From positions 13,792,094 through 13,856,093 of the forward strand of contig CM063255.1 of assembly GCA_032158295.1 (NCBI GenBank): a stretch of DNA of 64,000 bases, written 5' to 3'. The notes under the pieces were generated by a model. That model was given only the letters and a program-made list of their open reading frames with translations, made no database searches and had not been told where the DNA came from. The position numbers and the translations under genes are program-made. This document shows positions 1 to 12,100 of this stretch, in pieces (the stretch's first letter is position 1; every line of letters starts with the position of its first letter). Origin of the DNA: Pycnopodia helianthoides. Lineage: Eukaryota; Echinodermata; Asteroidea; Forcipulatida; Asteriidae.

Positions 1-99
1 TGCATAGCAAGCACCCTTTCCTACAGGTTTCCTCAGGCTTCAAGCTACAGTGACTAAGTTCATGTATAAGGCATCCTTGGTTAAATTTCCCGAAATATG

Positions 100-120
100 T
101 ACTAATAATAATAATAATAG
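100..120. repeat. (AAT)n microsatellite in DDX54 3' flank
   Basis: A short run of AAT units lies about 55 bp beyond the DDX54 stop codon. No minus-strand AATAAA is visible between it and the stop, so the polyadenylation site is probably outside the window. Confidence 0.8.
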
Positions 121-170
121 TAAATCACATTGTCCGGCGATCTCTTCGGTCTTTTCATTCATACATTCCT

Positions 171-3100
171 CTATTTTCTCTTATTAAACTTGGACTTCTT
201 CATCAGCATCAGCTGTCGGTTATCCATCTTCTTCTTGATCTCCTGCTGCCTCTGCTTCTTGGGGATGTTGCGAGACTTGTTCTTTTCCTTGGTGCGTCTG
301 GACTTCAGCACCTGTTCGTGACTCTTTACCTCCCCCCACGGGGGCCTCTTGCCCTTCTTGCCCGCGGCTTGACCACCACCCTTCCTCTTCCTGGGCAGGG
401 GCTGGTCGTACTTGGAGGACGACGATTTATTCACGATCTTCATTCGGTTTTTCATGTGTCGACTCAGACCAAGCGTTGAGAATTTCTTTCCTGGATCAAC
501 AAACAATTAAATTGTAGATTTTAAATATCTGTATAGTATGTAGAATATAGATTATAATAATAATAAACATTTGTTTAGCGCTTCATACGCAGTGTTTCTA
601 AGTGCTTTACAAATAATTACAACAACAGAAAAATAGCTATGTAAAACTCTAAAGAAAGAGCAACCATGAAGCTGAATTAAATACGTATGTTTTCAATCTA
701 TTTTTGAAAGTGTTTAGATTTGGGGAACTTTGCATGACGATGGGGAGATTGTTCCAAAGTTTGGGGGCACAAACGGAGAAGGCTGGTCGCCATAGCGAGT
801 ATGGGTACGGGACCTGCAGGTATGCTGTGTGTGTGATCTCCATGATGATCTTGTGAATAATTTCATTTTCCTGAGGCTGATGCCCCTGGAAAAGCAAACT
901 GCTCCTGGGATCACCTTGAGTCGATAGCCTACTTGTCTACTCAGTGACATCTTAAATTAGATTCAGTAATTTGCATCTCCAGTGTTCATCGTTTAACTAC
1001 TTCAAACACCAACATTCTGGAGACAACAAGCTTGATGAATCAATTTCTTCCTTGGTCTCTAAGATCTTCTCATTTGAGGCTCGTCTTCAAAAGAAGCAGC
1101 TCAATTTTACAATTTTCATCTTAATCAGATTCCCTTTTAACACTGATGATAAGCCCTCAAGCACTCTTGGATTGTAACATTTTCCAGTGAGTTAACCAAC
1201 CATTTGAAACCATTCAACTGCACGGGTTGTGAATGGTGGCACAACTGTGCACAGAACTATACTTCACACATGTGTGTACTGTTAAGATATATTCCCCACA
1301 TGAAACCATAAAGCAGTATGGTTTCTATATCATTCAAAATCACAGTCTTAGATTTGTGCACTAGGCAGATGCACAAACATGCGTCACGCCACCATCAGCC
1401 CCCACACAAAAATACGCAATGTTCACTCATTTTTCTAAATAGAGTTAGAGCGCACGCATGACGTGCAATTGACATATTTCACAGGAAAGGTTAATTGTGC
1501 AAACAAGGGAATAGTGATTGAGGATGGGTGATGATACCTTTGTTATTCTTCTTCTCCTCTTCATCGTCTTTGTCGCTGTCTTCAGCCTCTGCCCGAGCTT
1601 CAGCTTTACTTCTCTCTAGCCAGTCTTTGTATCTAGCCAACCGGAGTCAAGGAAATTAGGTTGAATTTGGACAAGGGTCAAGTCCGAATACTGGGCAGTG
1701 TTTAGTTTGTTACGTTACCTGTACCTGTCATTTTTGTTTAGCCTTCAAGAAAGACTCTGCTAGGGTCGAAACGTCAGGCCATTAACTACTTTGTGCATGT
1801 ACCCGTAGAATTACAACCAATAGAACACTGTGCTTGATGTTCAGCTGTGTCTGCTGTGTACGCCCTCTATGTCAAAAGAGAACATCAATACATGTGACAT
1901 AGGGGTATGGGAAACTGTACCAGATCGATCAATGGGAAAACTGTAATTTGCCATTCAGACAAAATGGCCGAACGCATGCACTGCCTCATTGTGGACTTGC
2001 ACAGATACTAATTTACTAATCAGGTACTCCAAGTTCAATTTCTATGCAAGCATCTCAGTTTAGTATAATTTAAAGAAAGGCTGTTTTTCACATGCAAAGT
2101 GTGAACTACATTTACTGCTACCAACTAACTACACATCATGTGGATTTATCTGCAACTTGTTCTGTTTAGTTAACCAGTTGACGCCAGATAACATATTGAG
2201 AATTTTGCGTGTGCAAAGTATACTGAGCACTACTGAGCAGGATAACAGCCACAGATGGTAATTGTGACAAGGTTTTTGGGCTGGTATTCTTATTCCGGTA
2301 AGCATAATTGTTTTGTTCTTAAGCTACTTCTTGTGCTTAAGCAGCTCTATGAGGTTGGGATTATTGATTTTTTTAAGTGTGTGCAAAGGATACATATTTT
2401 TCTTGTAGGATGCTGGGATGAGTGCCCCACTCTCCGTGCGGATTTTCTTGGGTCCTTCTCGGCCAGCCTCGTTTACAAACCGCATCTTCTTCCTCTCCCT
2501 GGAAAAATAAAAACTCCACTTTTAACCCTGGCAATGTCCCAGGTCATTTAAAATCAGCCCAATTTACAATCAATTTGTATTGATTACTGCACAACACGTG
2601 ACCTTTAAATGACCTTTGTGAAAGGTCAAATTTTGAGAGTCAGTTTGGAGACTCACTCTAGTCTCACTCTAGAGTCTCACTCTAGTAATTTTTTATTTTT
2701 TTACTCTAAAATGCAATGCATTACACATATTTAATTCAGGGCACTGCTAGGCATCATTATTTTAGTTACTATTGGATCAAAAGAGTAAGGCAGTATGATT
2801 ACAGGGTCTGGCATTCAGCAGCTCCTAGTCAGCAGCTCCTAATCAGCAGCTTCTAGTCAGCAGCTCCTGGTCAGCAGCTCCTGGTCAGCAGCTCCTGGTC
2901 AGCAGCTCCTGGTCAGCAGCTCCTGGTCAGCAGCTCCTGGTCAGCAGCTTCTAGTCAGCAGCTCCTGGTCAGCAGCTGACCACACCCTCCGACAAATGCA
3001 CTAGCACCCTCATGTTACAGCGCCCTCTATTTCAGATGGCATCTGAATCAAACTGCCAGGTTTTCCTTTTTTTAAATTTTGAGCATACATTAAGTTAGCA

Positions 3101-6100
3101 TACATATTCGGACCCTAAAATTGGGGCGTCCCGGTTTGTGGGTGTTTTTTAAAAATTCAGAAATCAGGACAGTCCCCCCCAAAACCGGGAAAGTTGGAAG
3201 GGATGTAAATCTGAACAAGTTTGGCCGAACAGTTCAGCATTCTCTTTCCAAAACAGAGGGGAAAAAATATGTGACTGAAAACTCACCACTTGATTTTCCC
3301 ACGTTGCTTTAACATGGTGTTGTTGTCATCTTGTGTTAGGTCCAGCACTGCACTGCTTGCTTGCTGGTCGAATGTTCCAACACTCAGACTGTAAAAAAAG
3401 AAAAAGTTGGGGATGTTTATTGGTTATTTCTCTTGATGATCACTGTCTTTTGTTGAAGGTATTATACAGGATTGGTAAGGATAAAGAACACCATTGTTTA
3501 ATTTTTTGTCTGAAAGCTTACTGAATATGAAAATCATAGAACCATTTATCTGTGAAGTATTTCCCTCTGAAATTACATGAATGAAGTCACATTCGTGAAA
3601 ATTGTATCTGAAAACCTAAAAAAACAAATTTTTTCACCAGGCAGACATCAGAAAGTCTGAAGTCAGATAAAACCCCCGACGTAAATTTAGACTAAACCAA
3701 AAAACTCCACCCCTTCTTCTCCCCACCCTCTCCATCTCTGCATTTCTCACCCCTGTTCCGTCTGCCTGTCTGGAGCAAAGTGTGAGATGTAATACTCCTT
3801 GTCACGATGATCCGTCTTGACTTCCACCTTGGGCTTCTTGGGTTTAGCTACACTGCTCACGTACTTCTCAGATTTCCTCTTGCAGCCCGGTGCAATAATT
3901 GCAGTAAATGCATCCTGAATAACAATAATAATAATAGCAACAATAATAGTACTACTACTACTGCTACTACTACTACAGTCGACTTTTGTTAATACGAGGT
4001 CCGCCGGACTAACCCGTTTTCCTCGTTATATCCGAAGCTCGTAATATTTGATCGCGGTTATAATCAATGCACTATGCACAAAGTGCATGACATAATGGCT
4101 GCACGTCTACATAGTCAAGGCTGCTGCAATACATGGATAACTGTGTGCATAGTGTGTGCATGTACCGCACAAACAAACACAAAATTGGGCTACTAAAATG
4201 TTTTAATTGAGTTATTTTAGTTTGAAAGTCAATTTATAAAATCAATTTTCATTTTACATGATTGATAAAAAGGTCTGAGATTTTAACTTGCTGTTCTTGT
4301 TTAGCGAAGTTTCGGTGCAGAACTTCGGTCGCAGCAGTCAACAAATAAATTCTTGATTTTCATTGGTAACCACCAGTGTAATGTTAGATGGCTCATTGCT
4401 GACGCGGGATACCAGGGAAATCTCGCTGTTGCATCTAACATTGATCGCGCAAATATTTTAGCTTTCAGTTGCGGTGTTTTTTTTTCTGCTGAAAATGCAC
4501 ATCATGCACTTGTAAAACTCAATGGATCAGTATCTTTTCTGAAGATTAGACATGAATTGATGAATGCTGACTTAGTATGGAATCTGCTCCATTGTCTGAA
4601 CCACGCAAGCCTCCTAATCCCACCATTGTCCGGAGTTTGGAATTACCAACCTGCTCGCTGACTCGTGACTCCAGTTTCGGATCAGCATTGCTAGCGATAG
4701 CGTCCAGTTAGCACCTCTATTGATTGTCTTACAAACGAAAAATAACGATTTTCAGGCTGTTGAAGGTATTTCCTTCGTTGGGCTTTATATTATTCTCGTT
4801 AGAAAAGGGTTGTAAACAATGTTTTGCTCGTAATGGGCCGACAAAATTACCTCGTTGTAACCGTGTTCTTGCTACTACCGTGCTCGTATTATCCCTATTT
4901 AAATGCATTGAAACACGCACAGGGCAGTTCGGGACCGGCAAAAAACCTTGTATTAAACGGAACCTCGTAATATGCGAGCTCGTATTTACGGGAGTCGACT
5001 ACATTTATAATGCGCCATGTCTGTCATAAATGACACTCCTGGCACCGAATTATCAAATCAGGTGGAGATTATTAAGAATTATTTTACGCAATGAAAGAAC
5101 CATAATACAACACCTTGAAAGGGATACAAGGTGAGGTGGTGCATATTGCTGCCAGACCATGCCAGAAACACCAGGGCAAACCCTTTCTCTGAACGATAAC
5201 TGTACTGGTTCTTTAATCCTTTAGTCACTGTACCGCCCAAAACCACCCAGCCATTTACTCACTGAACCAACCGAAATGTACAACGCACAATACAGAGCAG
5301 AGGGTATCCCCCCAATGATCCCATACATTTACATACTATTTTCCTCTTATACAGAAGTACCCCCCTTAAATCCTCTAAAGAATTCCTGAGATTCAAAGCA
5401 CACAATGAAGACCAGAACATAAGTGATATTATGATTTCTCGATACTGCAATAATCCAATGACTTTTCCCTGCGCTGTTCAGAGAGTGAATGACTTACGTT
5501 GAAGTTGCCCCTAAAAGCTACTAGGTTAACATGCATTACACAACACATGGATCCTACCACTTAATGGCCCATCCAAAGGACAGCAAGAATGTTAAGTGTC
5601 TTGCATTTTAAGGAGACAAATGTCAAGGCCAGAACTCAAGCCCATACTCTGCCAATCATAAATAGCAGAGTTTGAGTCTAGTGCACTTGACTGCTCGGCC
5701 ATGACACACCAAGGACAAGAATTAAATACAACCACGCCAAAACAGCAATACTATAATAAGACAGACATTTAAAGACAAGCTCCAACATCAAATTCGGTTT
5801 TGTGATGAACTCATCTTTGAATAGATAAAGTGCTTAGGAAAGTGGAGACAAAATTTACAAGTTTCTAACCAAACCTTGAAGAAGGGTCTGAATTGGCGGC
5901 TACGGTTACAGCTATGGCTACATGTAGATGACAGCGCCATTATGTGTTGAAGTAAAGAAATGTCCCTTAACACGTTGACTGCCACTACGAGTATACTTGT
6001 AGGGAATGAAAGGGCTTTGTATTGTTAATTGAATACACTGGCATCACTGAGCACGCAACACATACGCTTCTGGCAGTGGTGAGGACATACATCCTTAGAA

Positions 6101-9100
6101 TGTGTACGTTCAATTTTTTTGTGTGTAGTAGCTATTTGGTATGCACGCATGCGCACTGCACTTGGCAAATGGGAACGCCCTACGAATCTATGACCGCCAG
6201 TCAACGAGTTAAGCAGCTCTATGAAATTGAGCCCAGGGCACAATTTTATGGAACTGCTTAAGCAGAGCATTTTAGTAACAATTTTCTGCTGAGCAAAACT
6301 AAGCAGGAAACCAATCAAAGACGGAACATGTGATATGCTATTTTGGCTGGTAACCTTACTCTGATAATAGTGTTTTGTGCTCAGCTACTTTTTGTGCTTA
6401 AGCAGCTCGATGAAATTTGGCCCAGAACTTGATGAAACAGAAACATCAAATCCTAACGTCAATGCAAAAGCGTTGTATCTGGATTGTGCAACGTCAAAAA
6501 TACGTTAAAAATATTACGTGCAAAAGTGTATCTCAGCACTGATTTGTTTTCTGTGAACATCCATGCAAGACATAGTGTTTTCACACTTTCCAACTTGCGT
6601 CAAACGTAAATGCTATTTTAGGAGGTACAACCTTTTTTCAGTGACATGACAAAGTAAATGAATTACCTCAATGTCTTTATCTGTACTTTGAGCCTGTGGC
6701 AACCTCGTTTCTCCTGTAGCTTTCCCATCATCGTTTTGAACAGATATGATTCGGTTCTTCTTGACAATATTTCCATGGAAACGCCGCTTTGTTTTCATGA
6801 TCTGGTGGGCGAGGCTCTTTGTGGATGTTGCGATTTCAAAGATTGTCTGCGTGGTGATGGACAAAAAAGAATTTAAAAAAAAAACGCTTCATCAACAAAA
6901 AAATTAAAGGCAGGATATACTTTTGGTAATTGTCAAAGACTAGTATCCTCACTTGGTGTATCCCAACATACACATATAATAACAAACCTGTGAAAATTTG
7001 GGTTCAAATGGTCATCAAAGTTGCAAGAAAATAAAAATACTAATTAAACAATTTTAAAACAATTACAATTATTATAATGAAGCACTTACCGTCTTTGGTT
7101 TGTAGTTCTTGATATTATCTACAAGTTGCACCCTTTTATTTTCTTGCTTGTTGTCCTTTATTTCTGAAGATAAAGTAATACATCATCACCATTAAAATAT
7201 GCATTTCTGCTGTTTGTAGTTATTACTAAGGCCAAGTAATTAATCTAAACACTAATGACTAGAAGAATTACAAGGGTAAGGGAGCATTGCTAAAGTCCGA
7301 ATTGTAGAAGTGTTCTAATTGGATCAGTTAAGTATTCCAGCGGGCGAACATGGACCAGTCTGTCAGACTACGGAGCGTTCCATTGAAATATTCAAAATGA
7401 TAGCACGCATAGTCTGTTATGTCGGAATGTTCCTGTAATTCGGCGCAATGTCACGGTCCAGCAGAACGTTCTGGCTGTCCACTGGATTACATACATACAT
7501 ACATATAAAGCGCCACTACATCAAGAACGCAGCGCATTAGATTTGGTATAATTAAAAGTTGATACAATTTTTGAATTTGCATAAAGAGTTAGATTCTCTG
7601 ATGGAGACAGTGAGTGCATCCCAGGTATGGGGAGCAAAATGAGAAAAGGTGCGACTTGATGCAGACTTGAGAAGCTTGACAGAGTTTAGTTCCATGAGGC
7701 GAGTAGTGTCAGATGCTGAGCGAAGGCTTGAGCATCCAGGCCAATGGGGAGACAGGCAAGATGATAGGTAACCAGGTGATGTGCCGTTGAGGCATTTATA
7801 CACACGAACCAAGATGTTCCTCTCCCTAACCATTGTAGCTGTTTGCCTACGGTAATGTTCCTTTGCACCTAGAACATGCCCCAACTTTTTAGACATTCCT
7901 TGCAAGTATTTTAACGCAATCCACTTCAAAAAGAATTGTTTTTGGTTTTTATGGTCACCCTAAACTGCATACAATTATACCTGTCACAAGATCAAATGAA
8001 AATGAGAGGGGACCAGTTATTTTTATGGTTGATGCCCTTTTGATAGTGTGCTCTGCGTACATTTCTAACACAGAAATGATTATCCATGGGACTTTAATAT
8101 TTCAAAGTCACACTTCCAGGGGAAAATGGTGAGATCGTACACCACTGGGAATCAGGTTGTGAACAGTCTAACTTACCAAGAATAGGATGGTACCCTAGCC
8201 CCTTGATTCCTATCTCCTTGACTCGTTTCAGGCTTGCAGTGGATGGGTTGGGTCTGGTCTTGATGTAGTGCTTAGCAGCGTTGCTACACGCCCGCTGGAG
8301 CATCTCCAGATCAACAGACTTGTTGTGATAATGAGCAACGAGCTCTCCTTCCTCATCGATGATGCTCTGAGGGACACGCCCGATCAATCCATCTTCATCT
8401 GGAAGGGCATATCAAAAGCTTTCTGTTTTTTAAGATGCTAGGTTTTTGGCTGATTCGACCCAACAAATTTAAAGTTCAAAATAGCTATTTGAATGAATAG
8501 GTTCGAGAAAGTTACAAGCTTTCATTTAACCTTGTAGACACCATCCATTTTTATATATTCATGACTATACGCCCAGACTTCATTTTATTGTTGATTTTTT
8601 GAGACAATTTTTTTTTCTTGTAAAAGTGTACAAAAAATATATATATATATAAAACAGATAATCGGTTTTGTTTTAGAAACATAAATACTTTGTTAACATG
8701 GGAAACATTGGAAAATGTCAGTTTAGGTAATGAGCTTTACTTTGACCTTTTTTGTTTGAGTGGAAGTGGGTCACTATGTTCTTTAAAGGAATAAGGCATT
8801 TTGGTACAGGCCGCATGCGGCCACTATGTTGTCTAAATGATTAAGGATTGCACACATGACATTACTACATCTACATTACGATGTTTTCCTGAGAAATTAC
8901 TTCTTTCTCAAAAACTACATTACTTCAGAGGGAGCCGCTTCTCACAATGTTTTATACTATCAACAGCTCTCCATTGCCTGTTACCAAGTAAGTTTTTATG
9001 CTACCAATTATTTTGAGTAATTACCAATAGTGTCCAGTGCCTTTAAGCAGCTCTATGAGAGTGGACCCTGGACTTTCAAATCCAGTAAGAATGGTTTGTA

Positions 9101-12100
9101 AAAGAAACATGTAAAAGGGAGTGACAGTAATTTCTGGCAATAAGTCTGAAACCGGGATCCAGATCTTAGGAGGTACATTGAAACGATGGCATGTCCACCT
9201 TTTGATAACCCCTGGAGTTATAGAATCCAAGGCGCTTCTGGGAACAGTGTCCTCAGCGCTAGAGAAGTAGATCAAAGAGCGCCACTTATTTTTTCTTCTT
9301 GGGAGAACAGCAGCATTTTTTGTCACCAGTCAGACATAAAAAAAGTCTGAATTCAGAACATTCTTATTACTGATATCACTAGAGAAAAAAGAGTTAGCTG
9401 TTGCAAACTGCTTACCAACCAAAAGGACCTATGGTAGAAATGCAAAACATAGTTAGTGGCCTGACAATTCGACCCTAGCAGAGTCTTTCTCAAAGGCTTT
9501 CTCTCCTGATATAACTTGTAAATAAAACAGAAGAGACAAACCCTCCGTTTCCTGCGGGGATCCCAACTTCAGACTTCTACCAAGGAAGAGATGTAGATCT
9601 AGTAAGTAAGGCAGCTCATCTGGACCAATAAGTGAGAATGATTTGCCACTCCTTCCTGCTCTAGCCACACGACCTTGAAAAGATAAAAAAGTTACGTACA
9701 TGAATAAAAATAATACGGAAGAGGGGGTAGAAGTGCATTCAACTTAAGTTGCTGATGGTAAAGAAGAGGGGGGTTAACGCAGTCACCTTAAGTTGCTGTT
9801 GGTAAGAAAGAGGGGTATGAGTGCATTCAACTCAAGTGGCCAATGGTAAAGATGAGAGGGTATGAGTGCAGTCAACTAAAGTTGCTGATGGTAAGGAAGA
9901 GGGGGTAGGAGTGCAGTTGACTAAAATTTATTATCAAACCTTTTTCTACAAGTCTGTGACACAATGTCTTTGCCCGGCAAAAACACTGGGCTGCAAAAAT
10001 CTGGCCTGTCACACACGCAAACAAAAAACTTACCAACTCGATGAACATACAGCTTGGGCTTGCCAGGGAAATTGTAGTTAATAACATTGTCCAGCATTGG
10101 AATGTCTATACCACGGGCAGCCACGTCTGTCACCAGCATGACTTTGGTCTTCTTGCGCGTGAACTTGGCCACGTTGATTTTTCTTGCTGCATGATCCAGG
10201 TCACTGTAGGTGTACGTGCAGTTAATACCAGCCATTGAAAGGATCTGAGGGGAAAAATTGTAGGAGACAATTTCTTTATGAAAAACTTCAGCAAAGTTTG
10301 TTTGGAACTGGGCCAAAATCAACCAGCACTAATATCAATAGTCATAAATTCCTTGAAGAGTTTAAATGCATTCTAATTGGTAAAAACATGATCACATGGT
10401 AGTATTTACTGGTCTTAAAGTATTCACTGATTAAGGTATGGTAGGAGTTGTTTAAGACCAGTTGGCCAATACAGGTTCCACGCTCATGGCTATTTGCATA
10501 TTTGAGTGCAAGCTTACGCGAGTGCTAATAATGCATAATGCAATCAATACATACCGGTAAGCAGGGTGGAGGGGGGTGGGCCTTCTAAAATTGCATAAAT
10601 TACAAGAAATTCTCCAAGAAACAAAAACAACAAGAAAAGACTTTCTCTACACACTAAGCTCTTTTACTCTTTTACAACCATTTTCTGCAGGTTCCCATTT
10701 ACACGCCTGGGTTAAGAGAAGCAATTATGGTTAAGTGCCATGACCGGGATTCACTCCCAGTCCCATACTGGGACAACACCAGAACTGCCCTAGAGTATTC
10801 GGTCAAGACACGCCATTACCGATAGACAAAGGGCTAGTTTGACCTCGTTCAGAGCTGTGTATTGAGAGAGTTGTGCGAAGAGAGACCAGTTTTCTTTGGT
10901 CACGTGGTCGCTGGACGCCATTTATGATCCAATGCAGCACAACCCAATGCGCAGTCTAGTCTAGCACCCTGTGTTTACCCTTGCGTTTTTTTTAAGACAC
11001 AAAATGGCTTCTAATTGCAAGTTGTTGCAACTCTCTCAATCTATGGCTCTGACCTCTTTATGCTCATTTCATTCAGTGTTTGTGGCATACAGGGATTCCT
11101 CACCTCTTTCACATATTCCACATGGTGTTTGGTTGCCATGAAGACGACGGTCAGATCGTCTGGTTTGACCACCTCCCGTAGAAGGTGAAGCAGGGTGGCT
11201 ATCTTATCAGACTGCCTCAGGAAGAAGAAGGAACTCTGAAAGGATAAAATCACGTCATGTTAACGGGTGGCATGGGTGGGTAGTGTAGAAAGTGCTTGCC
11301 TCTCACCAATGTGGCCCTGGTTCGATTCCCGGCAAATGCTATAATTATGTCATGTATGTGAGTAGAGCTGGGCGTTGGTTCTCTCCTATGCCAAGAGGGT
11401 TTTTCTCCAGACCCTCAGGTTTTCCTCCCTCTGACGGAGGGTCTGTCGATCAACACAGGACAGTGATTTGATTAGAAGGCGCAGAACAAAACTCTGCCAG
11501 CATCCTTTTTGTACAAAATTGGTCTGTCAATTGTCAGTTGTAGATGAACCAAAACATAACAAATTTATCAACTAAGCAAACGAATAAGCTTAAATTTACC
11601 TAGGCAATACCTGGGAATGTAAACAACACATTTAGGCAAGGAAATCGTTGAGAAAATGCAAAACAAACCCTCTTTTCCTACAGAAACTTAGTGTAAATTA
11701 TTATTGAAAATTATTAGCTTGTGCTAAAACAGGTGCCTCAGTTGCGGGCTTTAAGCACTGTGTACCCCAGTATGCCAATCAGTGTAAGGACAAAAACCAG
11801 ATTATCCCCGATGCAAAATTAACATCTATTAACCCTTTGGTGCACACAGCGGTCGCTAGCGACCGCCAAAAGCGCATTCAATTTGGACTTTGGAAAAGTG
11901 GTCATAACTTAAAAAATAAAGGTCCCATAAATGTCGCCCTCATTCGGTTGTTTAGACCAATGGTTGGGCTTTCTTTTGATGTCATTTTAAATAGGGGGCG
12001 CCATTAAAAAAATTCCAGAAAAACATGGCTGAACGCTTTTTTTTTTTTTTTCGTGTAATCTTGCGAGAAAAAACGACTATTATCTCAGCATGGCGTCTCG

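Noticed and set aside
2815..2986. Regular 14-bp repeat resembling a CRISPR-like array
   Set aside because: There are no spacers; units are directly head to tail, in an intron of an animal gene. It is a minisatellite.
4353..5029. Open frames inside the CAGTCGACT element as a transposase
   Set aside because: No helix-turn-helix or DDE-type pattern; frames are short and overlap on both strands.
9021..9326. Minus-strand open frame as an additional DDX54 exon
   Set aside because: No homology to the helicase, no compatible splice phases between exons 9 and 10, and it overlaps a MITE end.
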